64,000 nt of DNA from Phycisphaeraceae bacterium (GTDB lineage Bacteria; Planctomycetota; Phycisphaerae; Phycisphaerales; UBA1924), in assembly GCA_019636555.1 (NCBI GenBank), contig JAHBXH010000001.1:1364001-1428000 (forward strand), given 5' to 3'. The first letter of the stretch is position 1, and the number at the start of each line of letters is the position of its first letter. Shown here one piece after another: positions 50,931-58,285 of the stretch. Below the pieces are notes generated by a model. That model saw only the letters and a program-made list of their open reading frames with translations, was not told where the DNA came from and ran no database searches. A program made the position numbers and the translations under genes.

Positions 50931-51652
50931 CAGCCGAGCCTCCGGGCGCGAAGCGTGATTCCCGCGAGCAGAATCGGAAGCACGCTTGCGGCGAGAAAGA
51001 AGACGATGTGCCGGATATCGATGACCCCTTTGGCAAAGTCCTGGATGCGCGAATCGAATGAAATCCACGCGAGCGCGGGTTGGAGCGACGCCGGCGCGAT
51101 CGCGGGTCCGAGCGCGGACGCGAGCATCAGCGTGAGAAGCACGAAGAGTGTTGCGAGAAACGCCAGGGTCTGGTTGTTGGTCAGGGCCGAGCAAAGCGTG
51201 CCGATCGAGAGGTAGAAGACCCCCGGAAGCAGAAGACTGAGATACCCGGCGACCAGCGGCCCAATCTCGGGCGGACGGGGCGAAACGCGTGCGAGTACCG
51301 CTGCGTACAGCAGGGTCGGCAGCAGCATGAGCGCGAGCATGACGCAGGCTCCCGCGAATTTGCCGAGCACGATGGAAAACTCTCGGACCGGCGCGGTGAT
51401 GAGTGGCTCGATCGTTCCGCTCCGAATCTCTTCGCTAAAAAGTCTCATGCTGATCGCGGGCACGACCGGGATGAGCATCCAGCCCGCGCCGCCGAAGAAG
51501 GCGCGCAGGCTGGCAACCCGTCCCGGCGCCAGGACCACAAGCCCGAAGACGCACCCGCAGAGAAACAGAAAGAGCGCGACGGTGAACCAGCCGACGGGCA
51601 GACGGAAGTATGACGAGAGCTCCCGCCGCGCGATGGAAAGCGTGGCGCTCAT
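50930..51652 (-). CDS. gldF: ABC exporter permease (GldF type)
   Basis: A 240-residue permease. It begins MSATLSIARRELSSYFRLPV, the characteristic start of ABC-2/GldF permeases, and has six hydrophobic segments; ISMRLFSEEIRSGTIEPLIT near 68-87 is the strongest conserved block of the family. With the ATPase upstream and GldG-like protein downstream it forms a complete exporter. The ATG (51652) overlaps the ATPase stop by 4 bases (ATGA); longer starts are not homologous. Confidence 0.87.
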   Translation of the reverse strand: MSATLSIARRELSSYFRLPVGWFTVALFLFLCGCVFGLVVLAPGRVASLRAFFGGAGWMLIPVVPAISMRLFSEEIRSGTIEPLITAPVREFSIVLGKFAGACVMLALMLLPTLLYAAVLARVSPRPPEIGPLVAGYLSLLLPGVFYLSIGTLCSALTNNQTLAFLATLFVLLTLMLASALGPAIAPASLQPALAWISFDSRIQDFAKGVIDIRHIVFFLAASVLPILLAGITLRARRLG

Positions 51653-52623
51653 GCCGCGGCCCCGGAGCCTTCGGCGGCCGACTCGAGCAGTGAATGGAAG
51701 ACACGCTCCAACCCGGGCGCATCGGGGGTAATCACGCGGGGGACGACTCCAACCCTGTGAAGCGATCGAGCGATCGCCGCGAGTTGATCCTTCATGCACA
51801 GATCCTTGGACGGGCGCATCCGCACACGCAGCGTTCGCCACCCGTCTTCAACTGTGCCTGATTCGACTTCGAGCACGCCGGGCGTCGAACGTGCTTCGAT
51901 TGTCGCTGCGGTGGCCTCGGCTTCCGTCACCTCGATCAGAATCGCGCCTTCTGGCGCGTGTCTTTGGCGAAGTTCGGCGGGGGTGCCATCGGCGAGAACC
52001 CGCCCCGAGGCGATCACAACCACACGGTCGCAGGTGAGTTCGACTTCGCTCAGAATGTGCGAACTCAGCAGCACGCAGGAGTCTTTCGCGAGCGAACGGA
52101 CGGTTTCTCGCATCTGGCGGATCTGCGTCGGGTCGAGACCGTTCGCGGGTTCATCGAGCACGAGGAGGCTTGGTTGGTGAAGTGCCGCGGCGGCGAGGCC
52201 GACACGCTGTCGAAACCCCTTGGAAAGGGCGCCGATCCGCTTGCGCCGAACCTCGCCCAGTGAGGTCAATGACAGAGCGCGCTCGATCGCCTCCGGCTGC
52301 TTCGAACCCGAAATCGAAAAGAGGTTTGCCCGATAGTGGAGGTATCCCGTGACGCTCATCTCCGGATACAGGGGTGCGGACTCGGGCAGATACCCGATCA
52401 GGCTGCGGCTTTGTTCAGGCTGGGCGATGATCGAGAGCCCATCAATTTCGATGGCGCCTTTTGAGGGCGGAAACACTCCCGTGATCATTCGGATCGTGGT
52501 CGTTTTTCCGGCACCATTCGGACCGAGCAGGCCGACCACTTCACCCCTTCGGGCGCTGAATGAAACACCCCGCACCGCATGAAACGGACCGTACCACTTG
52601 TGGATATCACGGACTTCGAGCAT
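51649..52623 (-). CDS. gldA: ABC exporter ATP-binding protein (GldA type)
   Basis: A 324-residue ATPase. Walker A GPNGAGKTTT near 37-46, the signature LSKGFRQRVGLAAA near 134-147 and Walker B LLVLDEPANGLDP near 152-164 are intact, with switch His in SSHILSEVE. The C-terminal 100 residues are a GldA/NatA-like extension. It powers the permease encoded directly downstream. ATG 52623 is chosen from homology; no clear Shine-Dalgarno is seen. The gene is divergent from the GAF-response regulator, with a 255-base interval in which no convincing promoter was found. Confidence 0.9.
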   Translation of the reverse strand: MLEVRDIHKWYGPFHAVRGVSFSARRGEVVGLLGPNGAGKTTTIRMITGVFPPSKGAIEIDGLSIIAQPEQSRSLIGYLPESAPLYPEMSVTGYLHYRANLFSISGSKQPEAIERALSLTSLGEVRRKRIGALSKGFRQRVGLAAAALHQPSLLVLDEPANGLDPTQIRQMRETVRSLAKDSCVLLSSHILSEVELTCDRVVVIASGRVLADGTPAELRQRHAPEGAILIEVTEAEATAATIEARSTPGVLEVESGTVEDGWRTLRVRMRPSKDLCMKDQLAAIARSLHRVGVVPRVITPDAPGLERVFHSLLESAAEGSGAAA

Positions 52624-52878
52624 GGTGGAGGCATTCTCGGACGGTTGAAGCGGCAAGATGGCCTGAGACGATATCAGGAGAAGTTCCGCCGTCGAGCGAT
52701 CTCCGGCGCCAAAAACTGGCACCGGGCGGATATTGCGTCAGTCTTGCATTGTCGCCGGTGGAGGATCGGCGCGAAAAGGCGAGTTTTCGCACCGGAAACG
52801 GTCCGATGTGATTTACGTGCTTCGCTACACTCGGTCGCAACGTGTTCGCAAGTTTCCTCGAACAGGCTATTGGCCCGG

Positions 52879-54636
52879 ATGTCCGATGACCGGCCAAAAC
52901 TCGTGGTTCACTCCGGCGAAGGCGCCGATGCTTCACGATTGAAGAATCGTCTCCAGGGTCTGTTCGAGGTGACGATCGGTTCCGTTGATCACGCTCCTCC
53001 GGGCGGGGATCAACCTCAGGGGGTTCGCCCGTTGGTTGCAGGTGAGAAGCAGGATGTCGCAAAGGTCGGAGGCGTTCAGGCGCCGGCTTGGTCGTTGTCT
53101 CTACTCAACGCCATCGGGGAAGGCGTTGCGCTGTACCAAAAGAGCGGGGAGCGCGTCTGGGCGAACGAGCTGTACCTTGCCAATGACGAGCGCACGACCG
53201 AATTGCTCGATGTAGCCGCGAAGGAAGTCGGAACCGAACTGATCGAGCATCAAAGGCTGGGGCTTGCGTTGGCGAAATCGAACAAGTCGAAGCACACCGC
53301 CGATCCGAGCCAGAAACTCGAGTTGACTTCCGCGGACGGAGCCCGTTACTACGAGGTGCTGATTTCGCTGGTCGCGCCCGATTTCCCCGGGTTGCCCAAG
53401 CCGGCGCCGGGAACCGAACCGGAGCAACTTGTCGCGGTCGTCGTCCGCGACGTCACTTCGACGAACCGCGTTCGACTTCGAATGGACGCCATTGATCGGG
53501 CGGGAGCGGAGCTTTTTACGCTCGACGCCGATGCGGTTCGAAAGCTCAATGCCGCGGAACGATTGAAAGTGCTGGAGGATAAGGTCGTGCGGTTTTCGCG
53601 CGACCTTCTGCGTTTTGATCACTTCGCGATCCGGCTGCTCGATGCGCGCTCGGGCCGACTGGAACTTGTGATCAAAGTAAATCTTCCGAGCGAGTACGAG
53701 GCGTTCGATATTTTCGCCAAGCCCGAAGGAAACGGCATCAGCGGCTACGTCGCGGCGACCGGCAAGAGCTATCTCTGCGACGATACCAGCAAGGACGATC
53801 TTTTTCTGCCGGGGCTGCACGGGGCGCGATCGAGCCTCACCGTTCCGCTGCGATTGCACGACAAGGTCATCGGAATCCTCAACGTCGAGAGCCAGAATGA
53901 AGCGGCATTCGATGATGACGATCGCCAGCTCGCCGAGATCTTTGCTCGCTACATCGCGATGGCCGTTCACATGCAGGAAAACCTGGTCGTGGAGCGCACC
54001 ACGACCAATCTTTCCGTGAGCGGGCGCGTTGAGGGCGAGCTCGCCGAGCCGCTGGCCGACATTGTGCAGCAGGTCGAATTCCTGCAGCAAGTGGTCGCGG
54101 ACGACCCGACGACGAGCGCGCATGTTGGCCGGATTCTTCGAGACGTGGAGGCGATCCGCTCGCGCGTGCGCGATGTCGCAAGCGGGCCGCAGTCGCTGCT
54201 GGGCGTCGAGAAGGCGATGGAGAATCGGGCGCTCGACCCGATCCTGCAGGGCCGGCGTGTGCTCATCGCGGACGATCAGCCGAAGATCCGGCAGATCATC
54301 GGCAGCGTGCTGCGCAACCGCGGCGCGCGAGTGACGGTGTGCAACGGCGGCACCGAAGCGATCAGGGCGCTCGAAACCGCCTCGATCGAACAGGAAGTTC
54401 CGTACGACCTTGTCGTGAGCGACATCCGCATGCCGGATCACAACGGCTACGAGGTGTTCGCGGCCGCGAAGAAATATCGCGCCGATCTTCCGGTGATCCT
54501 GATGACCGGTTTCGGGTATGACCCGCACCATTCGATTGTGCGCGCAAGCCAGGAAGGTCTGCAGAGCGTGCTCTTCAAGCCCTTTCAGATCGAGCAGCTT
54601 GTTGAGACTGTCAAAAAAGCCCTGAAAAACAAGTAG
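52879..54636 (+). CDS. GAF-domain protein with C-terminal response-regulator receiver domain
   Basis: A 585-residue signalling protein. Residues about 80-195 look PAS-like (LNAIGEGVALYQKSGERVWA). A GAF domain spans about 225-360 (GISGYVAATGKSYLCDDTSK, SSLTVPLRLHDKVIGILNVE). A helical linker (370-430) is followed by a receiver domain (about 455-580): VLIADDQPKIRQII with the acidic pair, phospho-acceptor Asp in LVVSDIRMPDHNGYE, Thr in ILMTGFG and Lys in VLFKPFQIEQL. No histidine kinase core or output domain is present, so it probably passes on a phosphate or scaffolds. ATG 52879 is chosen where homology begins; no strong ribosome binding site. Confidence 0.85.
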   Translation: MSDDRPKLVVHSGEGADASRLKNRLQGLFEVTIGSVDHAPPGGDQPQGVRPLVAGEKQDVAKVGGVQAPAWSLSLLNAIGEGVALYQKSGERVWANELYLANDERTTELLDVAAKEVGTELIEHQRLGLALAKSNKSKHTADPSQKLELTSADGARYYEVLISLVAPDFPGLPKPAPGTEPEQLVAVVVRDVTSTNRVRLRMDAIDRAGAELFTLDADAVRKLNAAERLKVLEDKVVRFSRDLLRFDHFAIRLLDARSGRLELVIKVNLPSEYEAFDIFAKPEGNGISGYVAATGKSYLCDDTSKDDLFLPGLHGARSSLTVPLRLHDKVIGILNVESQNEAAFDDDDRQLAEIFARYIAMAVHMQENLVVERTTTNLSVSGRVEGELAEPLADIVQQVEFLQQVVADDPTTSAHVGRILRDVEAIRSRVRDVASGPQSLLGVEKAMENRALDPILQGRRVLIADDQPKIRQIIGSVLRNRGARVTVCNGGTEAIRALETASIEQEVPYDLVVSDIRMPDHNGYEVFAAAKKYRADLPVILMTGFGYDPHHSIVRASQEGLQSVLFKPFQIEQLVETVKKALKNK

Positions 54637-54688
54637 CGCATCGGCCCGTGATGAAAAACGCTGCGACTCGGCGAGCCGAATCTTCAGA

Positions 54689-56371
54689 TCACTCCGGTAC
54701 CGCGGCAGCCTGCGACTCAAGTTCGGTCCGCTGCGCGGGCGGGATCTTCCCGAGCAGGCCGAGCCGGTCATATGTATCGAGCATCGAGCGGGCCTGAATT
54801 CCCTGATAAACGGCGTCAGACTCGATGATCTTGCGCCCCATGATTTCTTCGAGGCGTGCCTTGGTGTAGACCGGACGCTCCGCGGCAGTCGCCTTGGTGC
54901 CGTATTGATTGAGGTTAGAGGCGAAAATCCCGGCGGCGCTCACCGGAAGAAAGTCCTCGTATCGGAGCCCTTCGATCTGCGCGAAACCCTGCGAAACGAG
55001 GTCGCGCATGTCGGTCGATTGCACGGAGCCGTTCGCCGCAAGTCCCTTCGCGGTCGGCGCGAATCGGCCATACACAATATTTTTCTCAGCGAGTTCGCGC
55101 AGCGTCTTTGGGAACGGAGCGAACGCTCCCGCTGATTGCGATTCGTATGCCGCGAAATCCCTTTTGACGATCGAAGGGTCTTTGTCGCGCTGCGCGTCGT
55201 TCTGCGTGAGGCACTTGTCGTACAGATCGCGTCCGGCGGGCGTCGTGGCGTAGAAGCGCTGTTCGATCTCGCCGAAGCGCGCGGTGTGCGTAGTGTCGAC
55301 GACGGTGCCGTCCGGATTCGTGAATGTCACCCGCTCGGTCAGCGCCTTGTAGGCATCCTGGCGCAGCAGGACCGGTGTGTCCTGGCTCGGCCCTTCCGTG
55401 AAGTCTTTGAATCCGGCGTGTTTAAGTTTCGAAAGCTGAAGATCAGGCTCGGATAGGCGCTTCGTCAGCGATTCGACGAGTGAAGCAACATCTCCGGCGT
55501 TCGCCTCCGCCATCGGCAGCGCATCGATCTGTTCGCGCGTCAGGTGTTTGAAGTGCAGCTTCATGAAATCACGGTCGGCGAACTTCCGAAGGCGCGATAG
55601 CGTCGTCGTCGCGCGCTTGCGGAAATCTGACTCCGGCAATTCACCCATGCAGAACTTCATTGCCGCCGTGTACAGGTCCATTGAGAACGTGTTGGGTGTG
55701 AGGTGATTGAGGTGGTGTGATTCGAAGCACGCGATGTCCGCGGCAATCTTGAATCCCGCGTCGCAGAGGTCCTTGTAGAGTCGGTAGTCGCGAGCCTTGC
55801 CTGTCCACTTGAAGATGCGCTGCGTCGCCTCGCGGATCAATTCATTCGCATCGTTGTCGTCGAGCCCGCCTTGCTTCTCGCCTTTTTCGATGAGCTGCTT
55901 TGCGCGATCGGAAAAAACGTTGCGCGTCGCAAGAAGCTTCTCGATGCGTGAGCGCGTCTGCTCGTCGAAGTAATCGGTGAGCAAGAGCGACGTGAAGACG
56001 CGGTGCTCGGGGTTGAGCACCGAGCGGAATGCGGTGGCGATGATCGGCTGGCTCTTGGCGCCGACGTTTGCCATGTCGTAGAAATTGTGCGGCTCCATCG
56101 CGAACTGGTGGAAGAACCGCGCGATCCAGCGGTATTCGTCCGGCCGACCGATGCGGATCGCGCCGTGGCGCTCGCCGCTGGTTTTTTCGAGCTGCGCTTC
56201 GGAGATGGAAAACCCCGGGTATTTCTTTCCGAGCAGCGAGCAGACGCATGTGTTGCACACTTTGTTGACGAGCAACGCCTTGTCGTAGAGAGGCACTTCC
56301 TTGCCGAACATGCTCGAGAGCTCGGCGAAGAGGCGGTTTTGCATCTGGACCTTGTCGGCGAACACTGCCAT
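54689..56371 (-). CDS. 2-oxoadipate dioxygenase/decarboxylase-like protein (DUF1338)
   Basis: A 560-residue non-haem Fe(II) enzyme of the HglS/YdcJ family. The three metal ligands are visible: His in ERHGAIR (about 69), His in ESHHLNHLTPNT (about 223) and Glu in FGEIEQRFYATTPAGRDLYD (about 370); EHRVFTSLLLTDYF is a further family block. HglS converts 2-oxoadipate to D-2-hydroxyglutarate in lysine breakdown; YdcJ members have less certain roles. ATG 56371 has GGAGGG 8 bases upstream and is preferred over TTG 56377. The protein is about 90 residues longer than Pseudomonas HglS, as in YdcJ. No lysine catabolic gene is adjacent. Confidence 0.82.
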   Translation of the reverse strand: MAVFADKVQMQNRLFAELSSMFGKEVPLYDKALLVNKVCNTCVCSLLGKKYPGFSISEAQLEKTSGERHGAIRIGRPDEYRWIARFFHQFAMEPHNFYDMANVGAKSQPIIATAFRSVLNPEHRVFTSLLLTDYFDEQTRSRIEKLLATRNVFSDRAKQLIEKGEKQGGLDDNDANELIREATQRIFKWTGKARDYRLYKDLCDAGFKIAADIACFESHHLNHLTPNTFSMDLYTAAMKFCMGELPESDFRKRATTTLSRLRKFADRDFMKLHFKHLTREQIDALPMAEANAGDVASLVESLTKRLSEPDLQLSKLKHAGFKDFTEGPSQDTPVLLRQDAYKALTERVTFTNPDGTVVDTTHTARFGEIEQRFYATTPAGRDLYDKCLTQNDAQRDKDPSIVKRDFAAYESQSAGAFAPFPKTLRELAEKNIVYGRFAPTAKGLAANGSVQSTDMRDLVSQGFAQIEGLRYEDFLPVSAAGIFASNLNQYGTKATAAERPVYTKARLEEIMGRKIIESDAVYQGIQARSMLDTYDRLGLLGKIPPAQRTELESQAAAVPE

Positions 56372-56457
56372 GTTCAAGCCCTCCGTAACTCACCAGCCTC
56401 GGATCACAGAATTGAAGGCCGCATCGGATGACGTGTCACCATACATTGGGAATAGTG

Positions 56458-57324
56458 TCAGGATTCGCCTAAAAGCCGCCGTCGAACGGCTCGTGCCAAG
56501 GCGATGGCCGCTTCCGGCTTGTGGTCGAAGAAGAGCTCCGGTTCCGCAAGCTCGCATTCGATGGTGCGGGGTTGACCGATCGCGTCACGAACGACATCGA
56601 CGCGGCAGAACACCGGCCGCGCCGGCAATGTTGCAAGAAGTGCTGTCGCCAAATGAGATTCTTCGCGCGGGCACTCCGCGAGTGTGGTCGAGCCTCCGAA
56701 TTCGGCTTGCACTCGAAAGTCTCCGGACTTGGTTCGCTTGCGCACCGTGTGGGAAAGCCCACCGTCGATGAAGACGAGGGACAATTCTCCTTCGCTCAGC
56801 ACCGACGGTTGGAATTGCTGCGCAACCAGCGGGCCGCGGAATCCGGCGTTTTCACTTCTCCAGGCTTCGAGATCCTGCCGGCTTTGAATGCGCGTTGTGC
56901 GATACGCGGTAGCCCCAAATGCCGGCTTGAGAATCCAATCGTCCCATGGGCTCGAGAATCGGTCGAGTTCATCCTGCGACGGCAAGGCAATCGTGGGAAT
57001 GCTGGGTATGCCGCGCGATTCCAGTTCGATGAGCGATCGCTTGTCAAGGGACCAGAGAACAAGCTCGGCATCGTTCCAGACGTTCGTTCGTGCGGCGGTG
57101 GACTGGACCCACCGGATGAAGTTTGCCGGAGTCTCGTGCCAGTCCCAGGTCGAACGGATCAGCACCCCGGAGAATTCGGTCCAATTCGCACTCGGGTCGT
57201 CCCACGCCACGCGCAAGGCTTCAATACCGACCGCTCGCAACGCGGCGACAAGCGGCGCATCGGCACGCTCCGCGAGAGTGTTTCCGCGGCAAGTGGCGAT
57301 CGCGATGCGCTTCGATACAGTCAA
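56458..57324 (-). CDS. ATP-grasp family protein of unknown substrate
   Basis: A 288-residue protein related to RimK/glutathione-synthetase-like ATP-grasp enzymes. It opens with RIAIATCRGNTLAERADAPL and has VAWDDPSANWTEFSGVLIRSTWDWHE (about 37-62), WSLDKRSLIELESRGIPSIP, WILKPAFGATAYRTTRI (ATP-binding Lys) and IECELAEPELFF (metal-binding Glu pair), the usual order in this widespread uncharacterised family. TTG 57324 is chosen because it avoids overlap with prmC upstream; an ATG at 57408 would overlap by 65 bases. Probably last gene of a run from polA and prmC. Confidence 0.75.
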   Translation of the reverse strand: MTVSKRIAIATCRGNTLAERADAPLVAALRAVGIEALRVAWDDPSANWTEFSGVLIRSTWDWHETPANFIRWVQSTAARTNVWNDAELVLWSLDKRSLIELESRGIPSIPTIALPSQDELDRFSSPWDDWILKPAFGATAYRTTRIQSRQDLEAWRSENAGFRGPLVAQQFQPSVLSEGELSLVFIDGGLSHTVRKRTKSGDFRVQAEFGGSTTLAECPREESHLATALLATLPARPVFCRVDVVRDAIGQPRTIECELAEPELFFDHKPEAAIALARAVRRRLLGES

Positions 57325-57343
57325 TCGATAAAGGTACGCTCGC

Positions 57344-58261
57344 TCACTTTCGCGTCGCAACAACAACGCGCGGCTTGTTCTCGAGATCGTTGAGAACTCG
57401 AACGGCATCGAGAAGCGGATTTGCCGCTGCCAGTTCTTCGGCTTGCCGGAAGCGTGACTCGGCGATCTCGATGAGCAGCATTCCGCCGGGCTTGAGCAGT
57501 GGCGGGGCGCTCTCGAGCAGCCGCCTCAGAAAACCGAGGCCGTCGGCACCGCCTCGCAATGCGCCGTGCGGTTCGTGATCTTTCACGTTCGGCGCGACCG
57601 CTTCCCATTCATCGTCGGGGATATACGGCGGGTTGCTGACGATGTAGTGCAGCGATTCGTGTGCGCCGGCGGCAGGATGGGCGAGCAGCGGGGCGGTCAG
57701 GTCTCCCTCCAGCAACTCGATGCGATCGATGACTCCGTGCCGAATGGCGTTGAGCCGTGCGACCTCGAGCGCATCGGCCGAGATGTCGGTGGCGATCGCG
57801 CGAGCCATCTTCATGGAATAGAGCAGCGAAGTCGCGATGCAGCCGGAACCGGTGCAAATGTCGGCGAGCAGCACCCCGTCGCCCGAGGCGCCGCCGAATC
57901 CCGGCGTGTTTCGGGCGTGCTGGAGCACATATTCCACGATTGTCTGCGTCGCCGGGCGTGGAATCAGCACGCGCTTATCCACACTGAACGGAAGCCCGAA
58001 AAACCACGCTTCTCCGACGAGATACTGCACAGGTTCGTGCTTGAGCGCGCGGGAAACCAGATCGCGCAAGTTGTTCCGCTCGAGTTCCGTCGCAGGGCGA
58101 TCGGGCTCCATGTAGAGCCGCAAGCGCTGGCACCCAAGCACGTGGCTGAGGATCATCTCCGCCATGAGCCGCGGCGAATCCAGACCGTTATGCATGAACG
58201 CCTCGTTCATCCAGGCCAGCAGGCGGCGGGTCGTCCAGATTTGCGTGGCGGTTTCGGTCAC
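57344..58261 (-). CDS. prmC: release factor glutamine methyltransferase
   Basis: A 305-residue SAM-dependent methyltransferase that methylates the GGQ glutamine of peptide-release factors. An N-terminal helical domain with SHVLGCQRLRLYMEPDRPAT is followed by ADICTGSGCIATSLLYSMKM (motif I, about 132-151) and the catalytic NPPYIPDDEW near 210-219. RPATQTIVEYVL is the PrmC-specific block before motif I. Length is usual. It follows polA by 24 bases and precedes the ATP-grasp gene by 20 on the same strand. Confidence 0.93.
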   Translation of the reverse strand: MTETATQIWTTRRLLAWMNEAFMHNGLDSPRLMAEMILSHVLGCQRLRLYMEPDRPATELERNNLRDLVSRALKHEPVQYLVGEAWFFGLPFSVDKRVLIPRPATQTIVEYVLQHARNTPGFGGASGDGVLLADICTGSGCIATSLLYSMKMARAIATDISADALEVARLNAIRHGVIDRIELLEGDLTAPLLAHPAAGAHESLHYIVSNPPYIPDDEWEAVAPNVKDHEPHGALRGGADGLGFLRRLLESAPPLLKPGGMLLIEIAESRFRQAEELAAANPLLDAVRVLNDLENKPRVVVATRK

Positions 58262-58285
58262 TGACCAAGTGTAAGCAATGTGGGG

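Noticed and set aside
53101..54771. A 556-codon minus-strand frame opposite the GAF-response regulator
   Set aside because: The plus strand carries clear GAF and receiver motifs.
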